From assembly GCA_030142905.1 (NCBI GenBank), contig JASJOG010000343.1, forward strand, positions 154,501 through 218,500: DNA of 64,000 nt, in the 5' to 3' direction. Shown here in pieces: positions 44,560 through 56,177 of this stretch (position 1 is the stretch's first letter; each line of letters starts with the position of its first letter). The translations under genes were made by a program, and so were the position numbers. The notes beneath the pieces are model-generated. The model was not told the origin of the DNA and made no database searches. It saw nothing but the letters and a program-made list of their open reading frames with translations. This DNA comes from Heliopora coerulea (taxonomy: Eukaryota > Cnidaria > Anthozoa > Scleralcyonacea > Helioporidae).

Positions 44560-47500
44560 AATCAGAACTAGTCCTCCTCCAACCAAGTGAAACATTTGAT
44601 ACAATTCAAGAATTTAATTAAAAACTTTCTTAATAAAACACGTTTAGGAGTTCCAGCCCCTTGATCAAGGTTGAAGTGATAAAGATCTGAACAAAACGCA
44701 GGAGTCTTCTAGAAATAAAGTTTTACCACATTCAATCAAAACAACCCAACAATAAAACCACTTATTGAGATTGGCTTGGCCATGTTGAAAAACAGCCCAC
44801 GTTTAAAACTTGCTTCACAAGGAATGAGTATCGTCTACAGTACAAGACAACCAGAAAACTTAAAGCAAATACTTACAAGATCCAAATTTGCCGAGAAACT
44901 AAAGGGAATCGTATCAAAATGCAGGGATAAAAGATGCATAACATGCAAACAATTAATAGTGGGGAAAACATTTACTTTCAAGTGAACAAATGAGGAATTT
45001 AAAATCAAAAAATGTATGAACTGCAATACAAGATTCCTATTGTATGTTTTGACATGCACGGAATGCAGAGAGAATTACATCGGAGAAACAAAACTACGAT
45101 TACGAAAAAGAATGACACTGCATCGGCAACAGATCAGAGAAAGCGGATACCAAACACTGCCAGTGAATGCACACATCGCACGATGTACCAAGGGCAAAGA
45201 AGCGAAATTTACAGTCTTCCCTTTCTACAAAATGTCAGTCGAGGATGACTACAAGCGGAGAGCAAAGGAACAATACTTCATTGAGAAGTTCAAATCTTCT
45301 CTAAATGCTAATTTATAACGTAATAATTACCGTCACTGGTCAAGTTACATGTAAACAGTATTAATGACGTCACAAAACACATGTAATTGAAATTAGCCTG
45401 AGGAACTACGAAAAAGTGGTGAAACGCGTAGCAAAGTAAAATTCAATTACTCTACCCATTAAGTCCTGTTGGTGTTATCTTTTTATACATTATATATATA
45501 TATTATTTTGGAAAAATTATTTAACTATGATCCAATTTCTCATTGGTTTGGACGATCCGTCTCCTTTTCGTGTTTTTACGTACAATACTTTATAAAAATG
45601 TTAATCTGCTCTTAGACCTTAGTTCAACTCATTCCTAATCGGAAACAAAAGGATCAGGCAAAATTGTTAAAAGTAACATAACACGTCATGAGTTCGTATT
45701 GTTTTGAGAGATCGACTAGAATCCTTTACTAACTTTTAAACGGCGCCGTTGCCATTTAGCAACTTATTTAATTTATTCTGGCTAACGCCAGACTGTTTTA
45801 CTCGACAACGGCAAACCTTCCAGAAACCTGCCAAGTAAAGGGTTAAGTAATTTAAATCCATTTATATCATGTTAAAGGGATTGCACCTGGGGGAACAGGT
45901 TATCCAACTTTCCTAATATTTTCTCTCTGTCTTGTGATATCCATTTTTCACAAACAAGTCCATTCACAGATACTGGAGTTGGTGCAGACATGTAGGCAAA
46001 TTTGCCTGATTTGAATTCAAAAATAAAGTCATAATGTTCGACGTTACCTTTTAAACATTGACGAGGCATTGTCATTAAGCTTTTTTACATCCATTTTTAA
46101 ACACAGTTTTTTAAATACGTTGATGCCATGGTGATTGGTAATTTAAGATAAAGTAAGAGAAAATGAATAAGAATATACGCACTAAAGAGCTATACACAGT
46201 TACCAAAGACTGTTGGATCGTTTAGTTCTTAAAAGAACTGTATGAAACTTAGAGGTAAAATTCTACGTAAAGAGTAAGCCTAAAGAATTAGAAAAAAGCA
46301 CGATGCATTTCGGCAGACCACTTATCAAGTGGTCTGCCGAAATGCATTATTTTTTAACTTGCTTTTTCTCTCATGCTTTAAATGTTCAAAAAACAGTACA
46401 TTGTGGAGAAGCCAGTTAGCCCAGGAGGTAGCGATTTTTAAGAGTAAGTAATGAACCTTGATGGTAAATTTTGAATCTCAGTTAACATGCCAAGCTAGCC
46501 ACAGTCTTGATTAGGGATAACAAACTGCAAGTTAGGTAAGTCAGCGAACAGGTGTCGGCTGTTTAAGGTAATGTCTGTTGCAATATGGTGCAGTGTTGGT
46601 GGTAAACTGAACGGCAAAAAACGCGATTTAGTGAAAATTATCCGGAACTAAAATTTTTTCAGAAATTAATTTAATTCACCGAGGAACTATCTGTGGCGTA
46701 GCCAAAAGGGCAAGTAGGAAGGAGGCACGAGGGAACGGTTGCTCCCCCAATCGTCTCCAAGGCCATCCTGTAGAAAATTTTATTTCCGTAGAGAAACTTT
46801 GGGGGAGGGGCTATGCTCATGTGTCATTATTGACCATGTTCAACTTATAACCAAAACTGGAAGACATGGCAAAGTTTTGAATTTGTATGATAAATTTTCA
46901 GTTTATTCTCCTTTTAAAAATTGTGGAAAACGAGTGGATCAAGTAATTCCAAGATTCTATGAAGACAGGGTCGGCTTTAAGCCAATTGGACCAATTGCTC
47001 CCAATCGGTCCCGCGCTCGGGTAATCTACTCTAATCTTGTCAAGTACACACAACAACACATTGCGACACATTACACACCTAACACCACATTGCAGGTTTT
47101 TCAGAGAACAGCAACGATTATAATTTTCTTCTGAATTCTTAAAAAGTCAGTAGTATATGTTTATACTGTTTATATTTTGAAATTTTTTTTACTGTACTTG
47201 AATTAAATAATATGTTAATTAATTATATTTGTGAATGTATATATATATATGTTATGTGAGTTTCCGCTATGTTGTAGAGCAATAAACGGATTATGGTTTA
47301 TATATATATACCAAGGAGCAAATGTGCGAAAGATTGGCGTTTGGTAGTATAGAGTGCTCAATACCGGATGGTGGAGCAAAGCTATATATGAAGATTTCTT
47401 AAAACAGGGTCGTCGCTAATCGGAGTTTAATGCACAAGGCAATCTTGTGCATGAAACTCCGAGTAGCGACGACGAACGTGTTTTAAGAAATCTTCATGTA

Positions 47501-50500
47501 CATATATATATATATATAATTTCATAATTTCATTTTGAATGTTTTTTTCTAAACAAAAAATAACAATATTTTTAATAAATCATTTCACAGTGACTAAATC
47601 AAGTAGTTTTGTAACTATGTACTTTTCAAAGGTGATCTCCACATTTTGTTTGTTTACTTGTACGCTTACATGTATGCAATTTTATATTAAAATATAGCTT
47701 AGATCAATTTGACCCATTAACTCACATGCACTTTTTAAGCGCACATTTTGATTGCTTTCCATTCTACCAGAGAGATATAAAGTCTATAGTAGACTGTATT
47801 TACATCTCTCTGATTCTACAGACCTCGGCTGTGAACCTGGGATCCAACAAAAATGTTCCCAATTGGGCCCCGCAGTTCCTAAGGCCGGCCTTGTATAAAG
47901 AAATTAATTTTTCGGTGGGGCCCAATATATTTCAGTAAGAACTGTCGTTCCCCTAAAAGTTGGACCCTTGCAACGCCACTGGGAACTCTATGGCGATGTT
48001 CTTGCATCCACGGATTATGACGAGGGAATAAGAAATACATGGAAAACCTGCTATAAACACGCCAGCTGTCTGCCGGAACATACGTCCACGGGTGCGGAAG
48101 AAAAAGAAGATAAGATGTGTTTAATAATTGTTCGCTTAGCACTCAAAGAAAGCGTTGACATTTAATTTGCTTGTCGAGTTCTAAAGTCACAAGGTATGCA
48201 GGTACTGAGGGAGGAGAACCAGTAAGACACAAAACGTGGATGAACGAAGGCTGTCTTCATTTGGCCTTAAAATTGAGTTTGGGAGCATTTTATAAATCGA
48301 TACTAATGCAACAATTACATTTGACTTACCAATGGCTTCGATCTTTACAGGTAGAATAGTTGACATAAACTGAGCGAAATGTTTTTTATTCCATTGCAAA
48401 ATAGTTCAACCTCAGAAAACAAGTATTCTGCTCATTAAACAAATTAACATGTGAACAGAAGAGGACGACGTATGAATAACAATAGGTTTTATCGACACTA
48501 GCAATATTAAAGAGTTAAAAAATGCTTCTTGATTTTTTGATGGTTTTTCTTTTGTATTGAATTCCTTTGCTTTCGAAGGTGGAGTATTTCATATTTTAAA
48601 GTATTGAAAAATGAAAGGTTTGGATGTTACTAATTTGCTTTATGGGTTCACTTTTAAAAGTTTCCGTGCAGAGCTAATGTTTTTATTGGCGTACTAGCCT
48701 TTCTTCGGCCTCCATTGACCGATACCGAAGCGCAAATTAACAAAGTCATGGCTAAGCTGGACAAACTTCAGTGAGCAAATGAACACAAACTGTGTAAAGG
48801 TTTTGTAGTAAACAAACAAACAATTTGAACTAGAAACGCTTTTAGTTTTCTACATTCAATTGCCGAATTTCATTGCAATTCTCATACATATTCCTGTATC
48901 TGCTAATCAGTCAGATTTACTTAAAGGTTATCATTTGCTATGCCTTTTGGAAATGGTATAAATGAAGCATGGATCAAGTTAATCTTGTCATTTGCAATGC
49001 TATGCAAATTTATTTTCCCTGGACAATGGTTTTCGCTGTAGGTCTCTTTCTGGTTACAGGACTATTGTCAAGACACGTCTGATAAGAAGAGAAGTAACTC
49101 TCAGATTCCATGAAATTCTGGCTCAACCATGATTTAGCCGTCTTTCTATTTAAATATCATAGTCTTCTACATCTTCTGTAAGAAGACCAAATGAAAAGGC
49201 GTCACAGAAGATGCATGCATTTTTGACATTTACTATTATAAGGATAATAATTTGGTAATTCTTCTATTTTATGCAAAGCCGCGGAACAATACACGAGTTA
49301 AAACGTCGACAGTTTCTGGCCAATGCCCACACCGTCCGGTCTCTTAATTATTCAGGGCTTCACCTGAACACTGACAAAGCATATCATAAAATATTCAGAA
49401 TACAAAATTATAATCTTTTCAGAACTTTCTCATCAAAATCTCAAGTTAAAGCATTTGAGAGCACGTTTCGAGGACAAGAAATCTTATTTCTGCAAGTTTA
49501 AAGTGCGAAAGCGAAATTAAACTTAGAACGTGCTTAAATTTAGCAAGACATTTACCAACTGGTCAAACAACAGGTTTTGATCAATTAAATTGAAGTAGTC
49601 AAACATTTCTAAGGTTGAGTTCAAACGTCGAACTTTTCACGAGCCGAATCAAATGTAAATCAGTTTGAATAAAGGATTTTGCTGATTAACATTAGATTTG
49701 GTACATGAAAAGTTCGACGTTTGAACTGAACCTTAGATGATCCACTGTTCTCGTTTAGCTCTCCCTCGCAAACATGCATCAGGGCTTCAAACTTCGCGTA
49801 TCAGCCATGTTGAATATGATGCCCTATATAAGTTAGTTTATGACAAGTATTTTTTCCCACCTAAATATTATTACAACAAAACAAAATGGTCAAGTCGGAC
49901 CAAAGTCTTGTGGATCAAACTCGATGTATTGAGAAAACCCATATCAATTTTATGCTTCTTATCCATATTTTTTATCATTTGTTTAGGAAGACCAACTTGC
50001 TTTCATATGCTCTGTGATAGCATCATTAGAAGGACTGTGAAAAGATTAAATTGCCACATCAATTACCACCTAACTGCTCCCCTCAATTATAAATTGATGG
50101 AGCAAGTCAGTCTTCCGATATGTTTGCAGGTGAAATGAAAGAAAAAACTAAATAATAAGCGTTATGATGTGTTCAAATACACATGTGTTAAGCATTAGGA
50201 GCTTTTAAACCTAATTCATTTGTACCTCCTGGTTCTAAGCTAAAGGCATTTTAAAGATTAATATATTTGTAAATGCATTTTACAGTATATGTACAATTTT
50301 AATGCATAAAAAGTAACCGCAATAAATTGGCGAGTAAATTTAAGGGAAGTTTTTGGATTATGGAAATAGATGTCCAAATCTGTTCTTACCTATTGTAGTA
50401 GTTATTGTCATAGTGAACCAAAACGAACTGTAGAAATCCCAGCTGTTCCTTCGAGATAAACCATATTTTTTTACTCCATCTAATCGAGAGACCAACTGCA

Positions 50501-51203
50501 GCAATTCACTGTCTGATAAGTTAAATTGACTTGCAATGTCCTGTTTCACAGTTTTCCAGTATTCAACTTGGTGATGTTCGGTTGTACTCTCAAGAGCGGA
50601 AAACACAAAAGCACAGACAACCATAAAAGAGAGCAAGGCTAGTATATATCCTAAAATTTTTTTCAGAGTAGCAGGCTTGCCCATTTCATTATTCTCACTT
50701 CTTTCATCGGCAATGTTGCTCCAAGTATTGAACGCAGTATGTGTCCAGTCAGGTTGTCGTTCCCGGCTGTCATTCACTTGCTTCTTATGCATGAATAAAA
50801 ATAACATAAATAAATAAAACAAGGTGTTTTTTAATTCAGTCCTCATATTTTTTAAAAAATAATTTGGCTCGATAGTTGCGTTTGCTGTCTATTTTTAATT
50901 GCATCGCCTTTTTTACTTCTTTCCTTAATAGTACGTTTCTTTTTTTCTTTTAACTTGTTTGTACATCAAGAAAAGAACATGCTCTTATCACGATGATTGA
51001 TCAGATGAAACCAGCTTAACTCACGGGCCGACGTTTATCCGTGTTATGCATGCAAAACTAATAAAATGGTTCAAAAAATAAATTAGACGCATATTTACCC
51101 TTGATGTGGCCATAGAATGGTCATTTTCAATGGTGTGATCCCTTGCCATCAAACTGGCACCAAAATTGTACCAAGGTTGTCTATCTCCTTCATCGTCTTC
51201 CAT
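42197..51203 (-). CDS. Two-pore-domain potassium channel (K2P/KCNK family), three exons
   Basis: K2P channels are dimeric leak K+ channels of the plasma membrane. Exons: 51203-51099, 50783-50390, 42765-42197 (1068 bases, 355 residues). The cytosolic N-terminus starts MEDDEGDRQPWYNF. M1 is ILALLSFMVVCAFVFSALE. Pore 1 is FWFTMTITTTIG joined across an intron to FGHITP. M2 is RLFCIFCGLLGIPLNALVL, M3 CACVTFLLMIIVILLGGC. Pore 2 is FNFIALSTVGFGDIYPS, M4 IMLVYLMIGLAIVSSVVMSI. The C-terminus is short and basic. The intron lies within the first pore glycine codon, a position shared by many animal K2P genes. The GIPLN motif after pore 1 resembles TALK-type channels, but subtype is not settled. The exon 2 acceptor could be three bases further on (50780). 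Confidence 0.9.
43119..43258. repeat. Palindromic fold-back element in K2P intron 2
   Basis: Arms of about 65 bases: GGACAAATATTAATGCCCA on the left and its inverse TGGGCATTAATATTTGTCC-like on the right, meeting at an ATCGAT centre. There is no coding capacity. It looks like a MITE or PLE end dimer. Confidence 0.75.
43272..43519. mobile_element. Short MITE with CAG-type inverted ends
   Basis: The left end CAGAGGCGGATTTATGGGGG and the right end (minus) CAGGGACGGATCCAGAATTT are imperfect inverted repeats, each leading to a G-run GGGGGGCGC. hAT-like MITEs have such ends. A target duplication is not clear. Confidence 0.45.
44516..44556. repeat. (TA)n microsatellite
   Basis: About twenty TA units just upstream of the PLE fragment in K2P intron 2. 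Confidence 0.9.
44776..45470 (+). mobile_element. Penelope-like element 3' fragment with GIY-YIG and hammerhead-like end
   Basis: One plus-strand frame from 44776 to 45318 is interrupted by a single TGA at 44983-44985. The first part (FAEKLKGIVSKCRDKRCITC) is the Cys-containing linker. The second holds GIY-YIG: FLLYVLTCTECRENYIGETK, LRLRKRMTLHRQQIR and a C-terminal YKRRAKEQYFIEKF. At 45398-45432 a CTGAGGA core, a five-pair stem II (ACTAC with GTGGT), GAAAC and GTA follow in hammerhead order. It lies antisense in K2P intron 2. Confidence 0.75.
45730..45846 (+). mobile_element. TTAA-type MITE, diverged copy
   Basis: It contains TTTATTCTGGCTAACGCCAG and GTTTTACTCG, and ends TAAAGGGTTAA. It is homologous in its middle to the 101-base copies at 51401 and 61577. 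Confidence 0.6.
46300..46356. repeat. Short perfect palindrome, PLE-end type
   Basis: ATGCATTTCGGCAGACCACT and its inverse surround a TATCA centre, giving a perfect stem of about 20 pairs. The CCGAAATGCAT word is like the CCGAAACG ends of the PLEs in this window. Confidence 0.75.
46360..50389. other. Rest of K2P intron 2, no gene recognised
   Basis: AT-rich intron DNA with unassigned open frames (for example 46739-47134, 49737-50138). A fold-back lies at 47389-47498, and a repeat-like block with GGGCCCCGCAGTTCC near 47865. A GAAC/AAGTTCGACGTTTGAAC inverted pair flanks about 49612-49735 and may be another MITE. I see no domain. Confidence 0.4.
47389..47498. repeat. Fold-back with hammerhead-like half
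   Basis: Arms (ATGAAGATTTCTTAAAACAG and inverse, then GTCGTCGCT...CGGAGTTT and inverse) surround GCACAAGGCAATCTTGTGC. The plus strand has a GCAT-GAAAC-TCCGA-GTA-GCGACGACG order as in the hammerhead at 4944, but no CTGANGA, so it is a relic. Confidence 0.6.
50390..50783 (-). CDS. K2P channel exon 2 (M1, cap helices, pore 1)
   Basis: 394 bases after a TTCATGCATAAG acceptor, ending in TTIG with the donor GTAAGA. It contains M1, an extracellular stretch of about 60 residues with helical content (SQFNLSDSELLQLVSRLDG) that fits the K2P cap, and pore helix 1. It leaves in phase 1. Confidence 0.88.
51099..51203 (-). CDS. K2P channel exon 1
   Basis: 35 codons from ATG 51203-51201, ending TSR before the donor GTAAAT. 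Phase 0. It encodes part of the cytosolic N-terminus. A TTTTAG just upstream of the ATG might be an acceptor for a 5' UTR exon. Confidence 0.7.
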
Positions 51204-51400
51204 TATTTGGCTAAAAGATTAAGAAAATAAAAAACAACTGTTTCCATAAGGAAAGATTCAGAAACGAAGAAATATCAATAGAACAAATATCAATAGAACA
51301 AATATCAATAGAACAAATCAGAGCTTACTCTGAGGACGGATGAGAAGGAAGTGGGCAAGCGAGTGGAAGAATCGCTGAGTCCGTGTGAGAATATGAATGT

Positions 51401-51501
51401 TTAACCCTTTTCGGTCCGTATCCGACCTTTTAATTTTACTCTGGCTAATGCCAGACGATTCTACTCGTCAATGGGAGGCGTCTGGGACAGGAAAGGGTTA
51501 A
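51401..51501 (+). mobile_element. TTAA-flanked 101-base MITE
   Basis: It begins TTAACCCTTTTCGGTCCGTA, contains TTTTACTCTGGCTAATGCCA and ACTCGTCAATGGGAGGCGTC, and ends GACAGGAAAGGGTTAA. Ends are inverted (TTAACCCTTT/AAAGGGTTAA). It has the same length as the copy at 61577. TTAA targets suggest piggyBac-type mobilisation. Confidence 0.75.
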
Positions 51502-51639
51502 TCTACCCAACCTATTTGTCCTATATATTTGATCATTCATTTTCTTGTTTTGGACGGTTCTTCTCAACGTTTTGTGCCAATAATACATGTGTGTATGTCG
51601 GCTGGTATTATACATGTTCGTCTGTTGAATGCCAGCGCG

Positions 51640-51641
<2 letters not shown>

Positions 51642-51671
<30 letters not shown>

Positions 51672-51686
51672 TGTATGTATGTATGG
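51642..51686. repeat. (TGTA)n microsatellite
   Basis: About eleven units immediately upstream of the LINE. A matching run follows its 3' end at 54559-54595. Confidence 0.9.
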
Positions 51687-51689
51687 GTG

Positions 51690-54558
51690 CTATGGGTGAC
51701 TAATCTTTACCGGCTCTGGTCACCTAATTCCTGGATAACTACCTTCTTGTCGTGCACCTGTTTTAAACAGAAAGTTATCTCAGGGACCGAGTTAGGGACG
51801 GTATATTCCCTGGGCAGTGCTCGAAGATATGGGTCATTGGAAAGTGTTTGAGCGCTCTGAAAAGACGAACGATGTCATCTGGTGAGAAGGAAACTCAGAA
51901 AAACCTGCGGTTGAAGTGATTACTAGTTATCTTGTTGCGGCCTGTTATCAGAAAGCTTTTTCTGACACGATGAACAACATCTCCTTCGAAGGAACATGGG
52001 AAGATTTTAAGACCCAGGTCTATAAAGCTGGGGCAGACTTGCTTGGCTTTGTTAAAAAACAGCATAAAGATTGGTTCGGCGACAATGACGCCAACATTGA
52101 GGAACTCTTAAAAATCAAACGACAACTACATCAGTCCCTGTTGAATAGTTCTGCGGAACATCATTCTGCTGCAAACAAGGCTTATAAAGAACATAAAGCA
52201 ATTCTTCAGCGTGAGTAAAGAAAATGAAAAATGATTGGTGGAGTAACATCTCGAATGAAGCTCAAATTGCTTTTGATAGGCATGACTCAAAAACGTTGTA
52301 TACTCTTCTACGTAAAGTCTTTGGTCCTAAATCGTCTCCAGTTGAACTTCTGAAATCCCTTGATGGCAGGACAACGATTAAGGATCCTGCTGGCATACTA
52401 AAGCGATGAACCGAACATTATACTAACATGTTCTTTAATCCTTCTGTTGTTGATGACTCTGTAATAGAGAACTAACCACAGAGAGAATTACTCCATCATA
52501 TGTCACTCAAACCAACACTTGAGGAAGTAGAACAATGCATCAAGCAAATCAACACTGGTAGAGCACCTGGACTTGATGGCATCCCAGCTGAGCTACTGCA
52601 TTATGGGGGAGGCAATGTTGCTTTGGCAGTCCTAGAATTTGTCAATCAGTTCTGGTACGGCCCTCCTATACGCCAAGATTGGATTGATGGAATACTAGTT
52701 TCCATATTTGAAGGGAAGGACTCAAAATCCGTGTGTTACAACTATCGAGGAATTACCCTTCTTGAAGTAATTGGAAAAGTCCTTGCAAGGCTCTTGTTGA
52801 ACAGGCTAATGATGAACATCTGTCCTCCAGTTATTCCAGAATCACAGAGTGGCTTCAGAGCAGGCAGAGGTACTATGGGCATGATTTTCTCAGTGAGACA
52901 GCTACAAGAGAAATGCATTGAACAGCGAGTACCACTATATCAGGTCTTTGTAGACTTGACTAAGGCATTTGATACCGTAAATCGTGATACCCTGTGGACA
53001 ATTCTGAGAAATATTGGCTGCCCTTCTACCTTTGTCAACTTAGTGAAGCAATTGCATCGCAACATGATCGCTCGCTTCGCATTTAACGGCACACTCTCAC
53101 AGGAAATCGCGGTGGATAATGGAGTGAAGCAAGGTGATATCCTCGTCCCAACACTATTTTCGATCTATTTTGCTACGTTACTATCACATGCCTTTAAAGA
53201 CTGTGGAGCAGGAGTGGTTTTAAAATTCAGAACAAGTGGCAAGGTATTCAATTTAAGAAGATTTAACACCAAGTTCAAGAGCTTTGAATGTCTGAACCGG
53301 GAATTAATCTATGCAGACGATGCTGACTTTGTCGCACACTCAGAGGAAGACTTGCAGTTGATAATGAATCACTTCTCAGATGCCTGCGACGCGTTTGGCC
53401 TGGAAATCAGCCTCAAGAAGACAAAGGAGATGTTTACTCCACTACCGAGAGAGCCCTATATTGAGCCGACAATATTAAAGGTACGAGATTGGACGTTGTT
53501 GACACATTCCCGTACCTTGAAAGTACCATATCAAGGGATGGTGCTCTGGATGCTGAGATGTTCTCACGTGTCCAGAAGGCATCTGTCGCATTTGGCAAAT
53601 TGGAAAGTAGAGTATGGTCAGATCGTGGCATTACCATCACAACAAAAACCAGTGTATATAAAACCTGTGTCCTGACATCCTTACTCTACTCATCTGAGAC
53701 TTGGACATTATATCGGAGCCACATAAAATGGCTGGAACGATTTCACCAGAAATGTTTGCGGCGCATTCTTAACATCAGTTGGCAGTCATTAACTCCTGAC
53801 ACTGTCGTCCTCCAAAGGTCTCAATGTATGAGTATTGAAGCCATAATCATCCATATTCAAATGCGCTGGGCTGGACACATTGTGAGGATGGAGGATAACC
53901 GGCTTCCTAAACAACTCTTCTATGGGAAGCTGAAGACAGGGAAGCGTCCACAACATAAGCCTAGGAAAAGGTTTAGAGATAACCTTAAGGGCAACTTGAA
54001 GGCACTGTGTATAAATATGCAAAACTGGGAGAAACTGGCACTGAATCGTGCACAATGGAGGAACTCTGTTAGAGAAGGGTGCAGCACTTTTGAGGATAAG
54101 CGCATTAAGTACGCTCAGATGGAACGTGGTCTTCGGAAAGGATGTCACCCAGACCTGCCGGCCGACAAGCAATCTTGGAAGTGTGGTATGTGTGATCGGG
54201 TGCTCTTGTCCAAAGCAGGCTATGTGAACCATCTGAAAGTGCATGACAATAACTGGAAGACAGCTAATGGTGACAATCTACCTCCCCATTTTGGCAATAC
54301 CACTTGTGTATTTTGCAACAAAATCTGCAAAACATCAGCTGGACTGAAAAGGTACATGCTGGTACACAGGAATGCTGTTAAGCATCCTGATCCAGTTAAT
54401 CCTGTCAAACAAACGGAGTTCATCTGCCACATATGCCTAAAGCCAATGAAGTCGAAGGCTGGTCTCCGCAATCACCAGAGAGGCCATGGACGGCGCAATA
54501 AGACAAATAAAGCAGACTGTTAGAGGCGGCTATCATCTGCTAAAGATGTAGCAATCAC
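51690..54558 (+). mobile_element. 5'-truncated LINE with C-terminal zinc fingers
   Basis: The linker (51916-52409, two frames) has HKDWFGDNDANIEELLKIKR. After two in-frame stops the reverse transcriptase runs from 52500: INTGRAPGLDGIPAEL, YRGITLLEVIGKVLARLLLN, VFVDLTKAFDTVNRD, GVKQGDILVPTLFS and catalytic YADDADF. A frameshift near 53485 leads to the C-terminal part (to 54523), with LERFHQKCLRRILNISW and IHIQMRWAGHIVRMED, then three C2H2-type fingers: CGMC...HLKVH, CVFC...YMLVH and CHIC...HQRGH. The middle finger has Tyr in place of its first His. The endonuclease is absent. The type resembles RTE-related LINEs, but clade assignment is tentative. Confidence 0.82.
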
Positions 54559-54660
54559 CATGTATGTATGTATGTATGTATGTATGTATGTATGTCTGTG
54601 TGTATGTATCTATACATCTATACATTGATGTATCTATGTATATATATCTGTATATGTACG
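54559..54660. repeat. (ATGT)n microsatellite and derivatives
   Basis: About nine ATGT units followed by degenerate TATC/TATG words. It is directly at the LINE 3' end and could be its tail or the insertion target. Confidence 0.85.
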
Positions 54661-54744
54661 ATACACATGCACAAATGTCGTTTCCCTAAATTTGATGCCA
54701 TATTTTTCTCAGTTGGACTTCTTTCCTCCCCCCTTCCATATTAG

Positions 54745-54890
54745 GATTGTCCCCTCGCCCACCGCCCGAAGCGCGGTGCGAGGACCGAAGGCCCGAACGG
54801 GCGACGATACTAATCTCGACGAGTGTGGGGTTCTGTTACACGCGTGGTGATTAGGGAGAAAAATTTTTCACATTTTTCACATATATATAT
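54745..54890 (-). repeat. GC-rich hairpin-headed repeat, second copy
   Basis: On the minus strand it shows the order GGGAGAAAAATTTT-like block, AGATTAGTA, then CGCACCGCGC...GGCGAGGGG, matching 15795-15890. This copy has an extra GGCCTTCGGTC/CCCGTTCGGGCC hairpin. A TA run adjoins it. It may be a SINE family of unknown origin. Confidence 0.55.
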
Positions 54891-55307
54891 ATATATCCAA
54901 AACTTCTGGTTAGCAAAAGGATAGTTATAAATTTAAAAAACACGAGAATACTTTTCAAAGACATGTTTCGGCAAGACTTATGCCATCTTCAGTTTACAAG
55001 ATGATGTTTGCAAGGCTTTAAATAAGAATTATAGTATGAATAAATTAACTAATTACAATGACGATATGTTAGATGATTAATTACAATGACAGTGTGTTGT
55101 GTGAGGATTAACGGAGGCGGTATCAGACGATAATTACTAGCAGAGGAAGGTGTTGATATGTTGCATTTGTGTGTTTAATTCTGGTTTTTTATTTTGGATG
55201 TGAATAGCTTCTTTCAATTTGAGTGTGAAAGTGGTTTTGGCCGAATCTAAAATTTTAAAGCAGTTAGGTGTGCAAAAACCATATATATATTCATATATAT
55301 ATATATA

Positions 55308-55343
<36 letters not shown>

Positions 55344-56076
55344 TATGTATGTATGTATGTATGTATTTATGTAAAATCATCAAGAGCCCGCTCAACATAA
55401 AGCTTAAAAATCATATAATCATCATACGAACTTTATTAATAAAGAATAAACAACTACGTTTCGGGGACCGACTCCTTCTTCAGAAAGCCCCGAAACGTAG
55501 TTGTTTATTCTTTTTTAATAAAGTTTGTCTCCATTTTGCATCCATGCAGTCGCCTTCAGGGGCATCTCAATAAAATAGTTCGCTCCTGAGTATGTGATAC
55601 TTCCACGAACAGCGAACAAAGAGACAGAGTTCAGATTATGTATAAGAGCAAAGTGTTTTGAGGATAGGCAGCAAAGAGCAGTTTTGATGCGAGAGTGTTT
55701 CATCATAATGTACTAAGGTCCCGCAGTGCAGGCGTCCAATCACGGCACGGAAGAGTCTACTTTTCTTCTTAAAGTATTATTTGTTTGTCTTCAAATGGGA
55801 AATTTTCCCGCCAAAACTTGCCAACGTGTAGGAAAAACTTACTGCACGACAAAAGACAACTTCAGTGGCATTGTTTTCAGTTAATTGGATGTCTAAATTA
55901 TTGGTTTTTAGAAGGGAATTCGCAACAAATTGATCTTTCTTTGTGCTCTGTGCCTGCACAAGCGCTTGTCATGACCACTCTTTGTCAGGCATACAATATA
56001 TTTTTATCACTATATTTTGGTCGCTTGAAACAAGCCATGTAATAAACCTCTTACTATAAATCTCATCCGCCCGGTC
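54891..56076. other. PLE-end debris and TA repeats, no gene
   Basis: A CTGAAGATGGC...GCCGAAAC hammerhead-like block (minus) lies at about 54962-55000. A TA/ATGT run is at 55278-55370. A CTACGTTTCGGGG inverted pair with a CTGAAGA core (minus) is at 55449-55510. These are typical PLE ends. No GIY-YIG or polymerase sequence is seen. Open frames here are artefacts. Confidence 0.5.
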
Positions 56077-56177
56077 ATTACAGGAAAATATCAAACCGGG
56101 GGTTTTCATGTACGGAACGAACCCGAAGGGCTTGGTCCGCACTTTCAAGACCCCGGTCTGATATTTTCCTGTAATGA
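56077..56177. repeat. Fold-back MITE-like palindrome
   Basis: CATTACAGGAAAATATCAAA and its inverse, with CCGGGG/CCCCGG inner pairing, around a GTTCCGTAC-like loop. It is non-coding. Confidence 0.75.
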
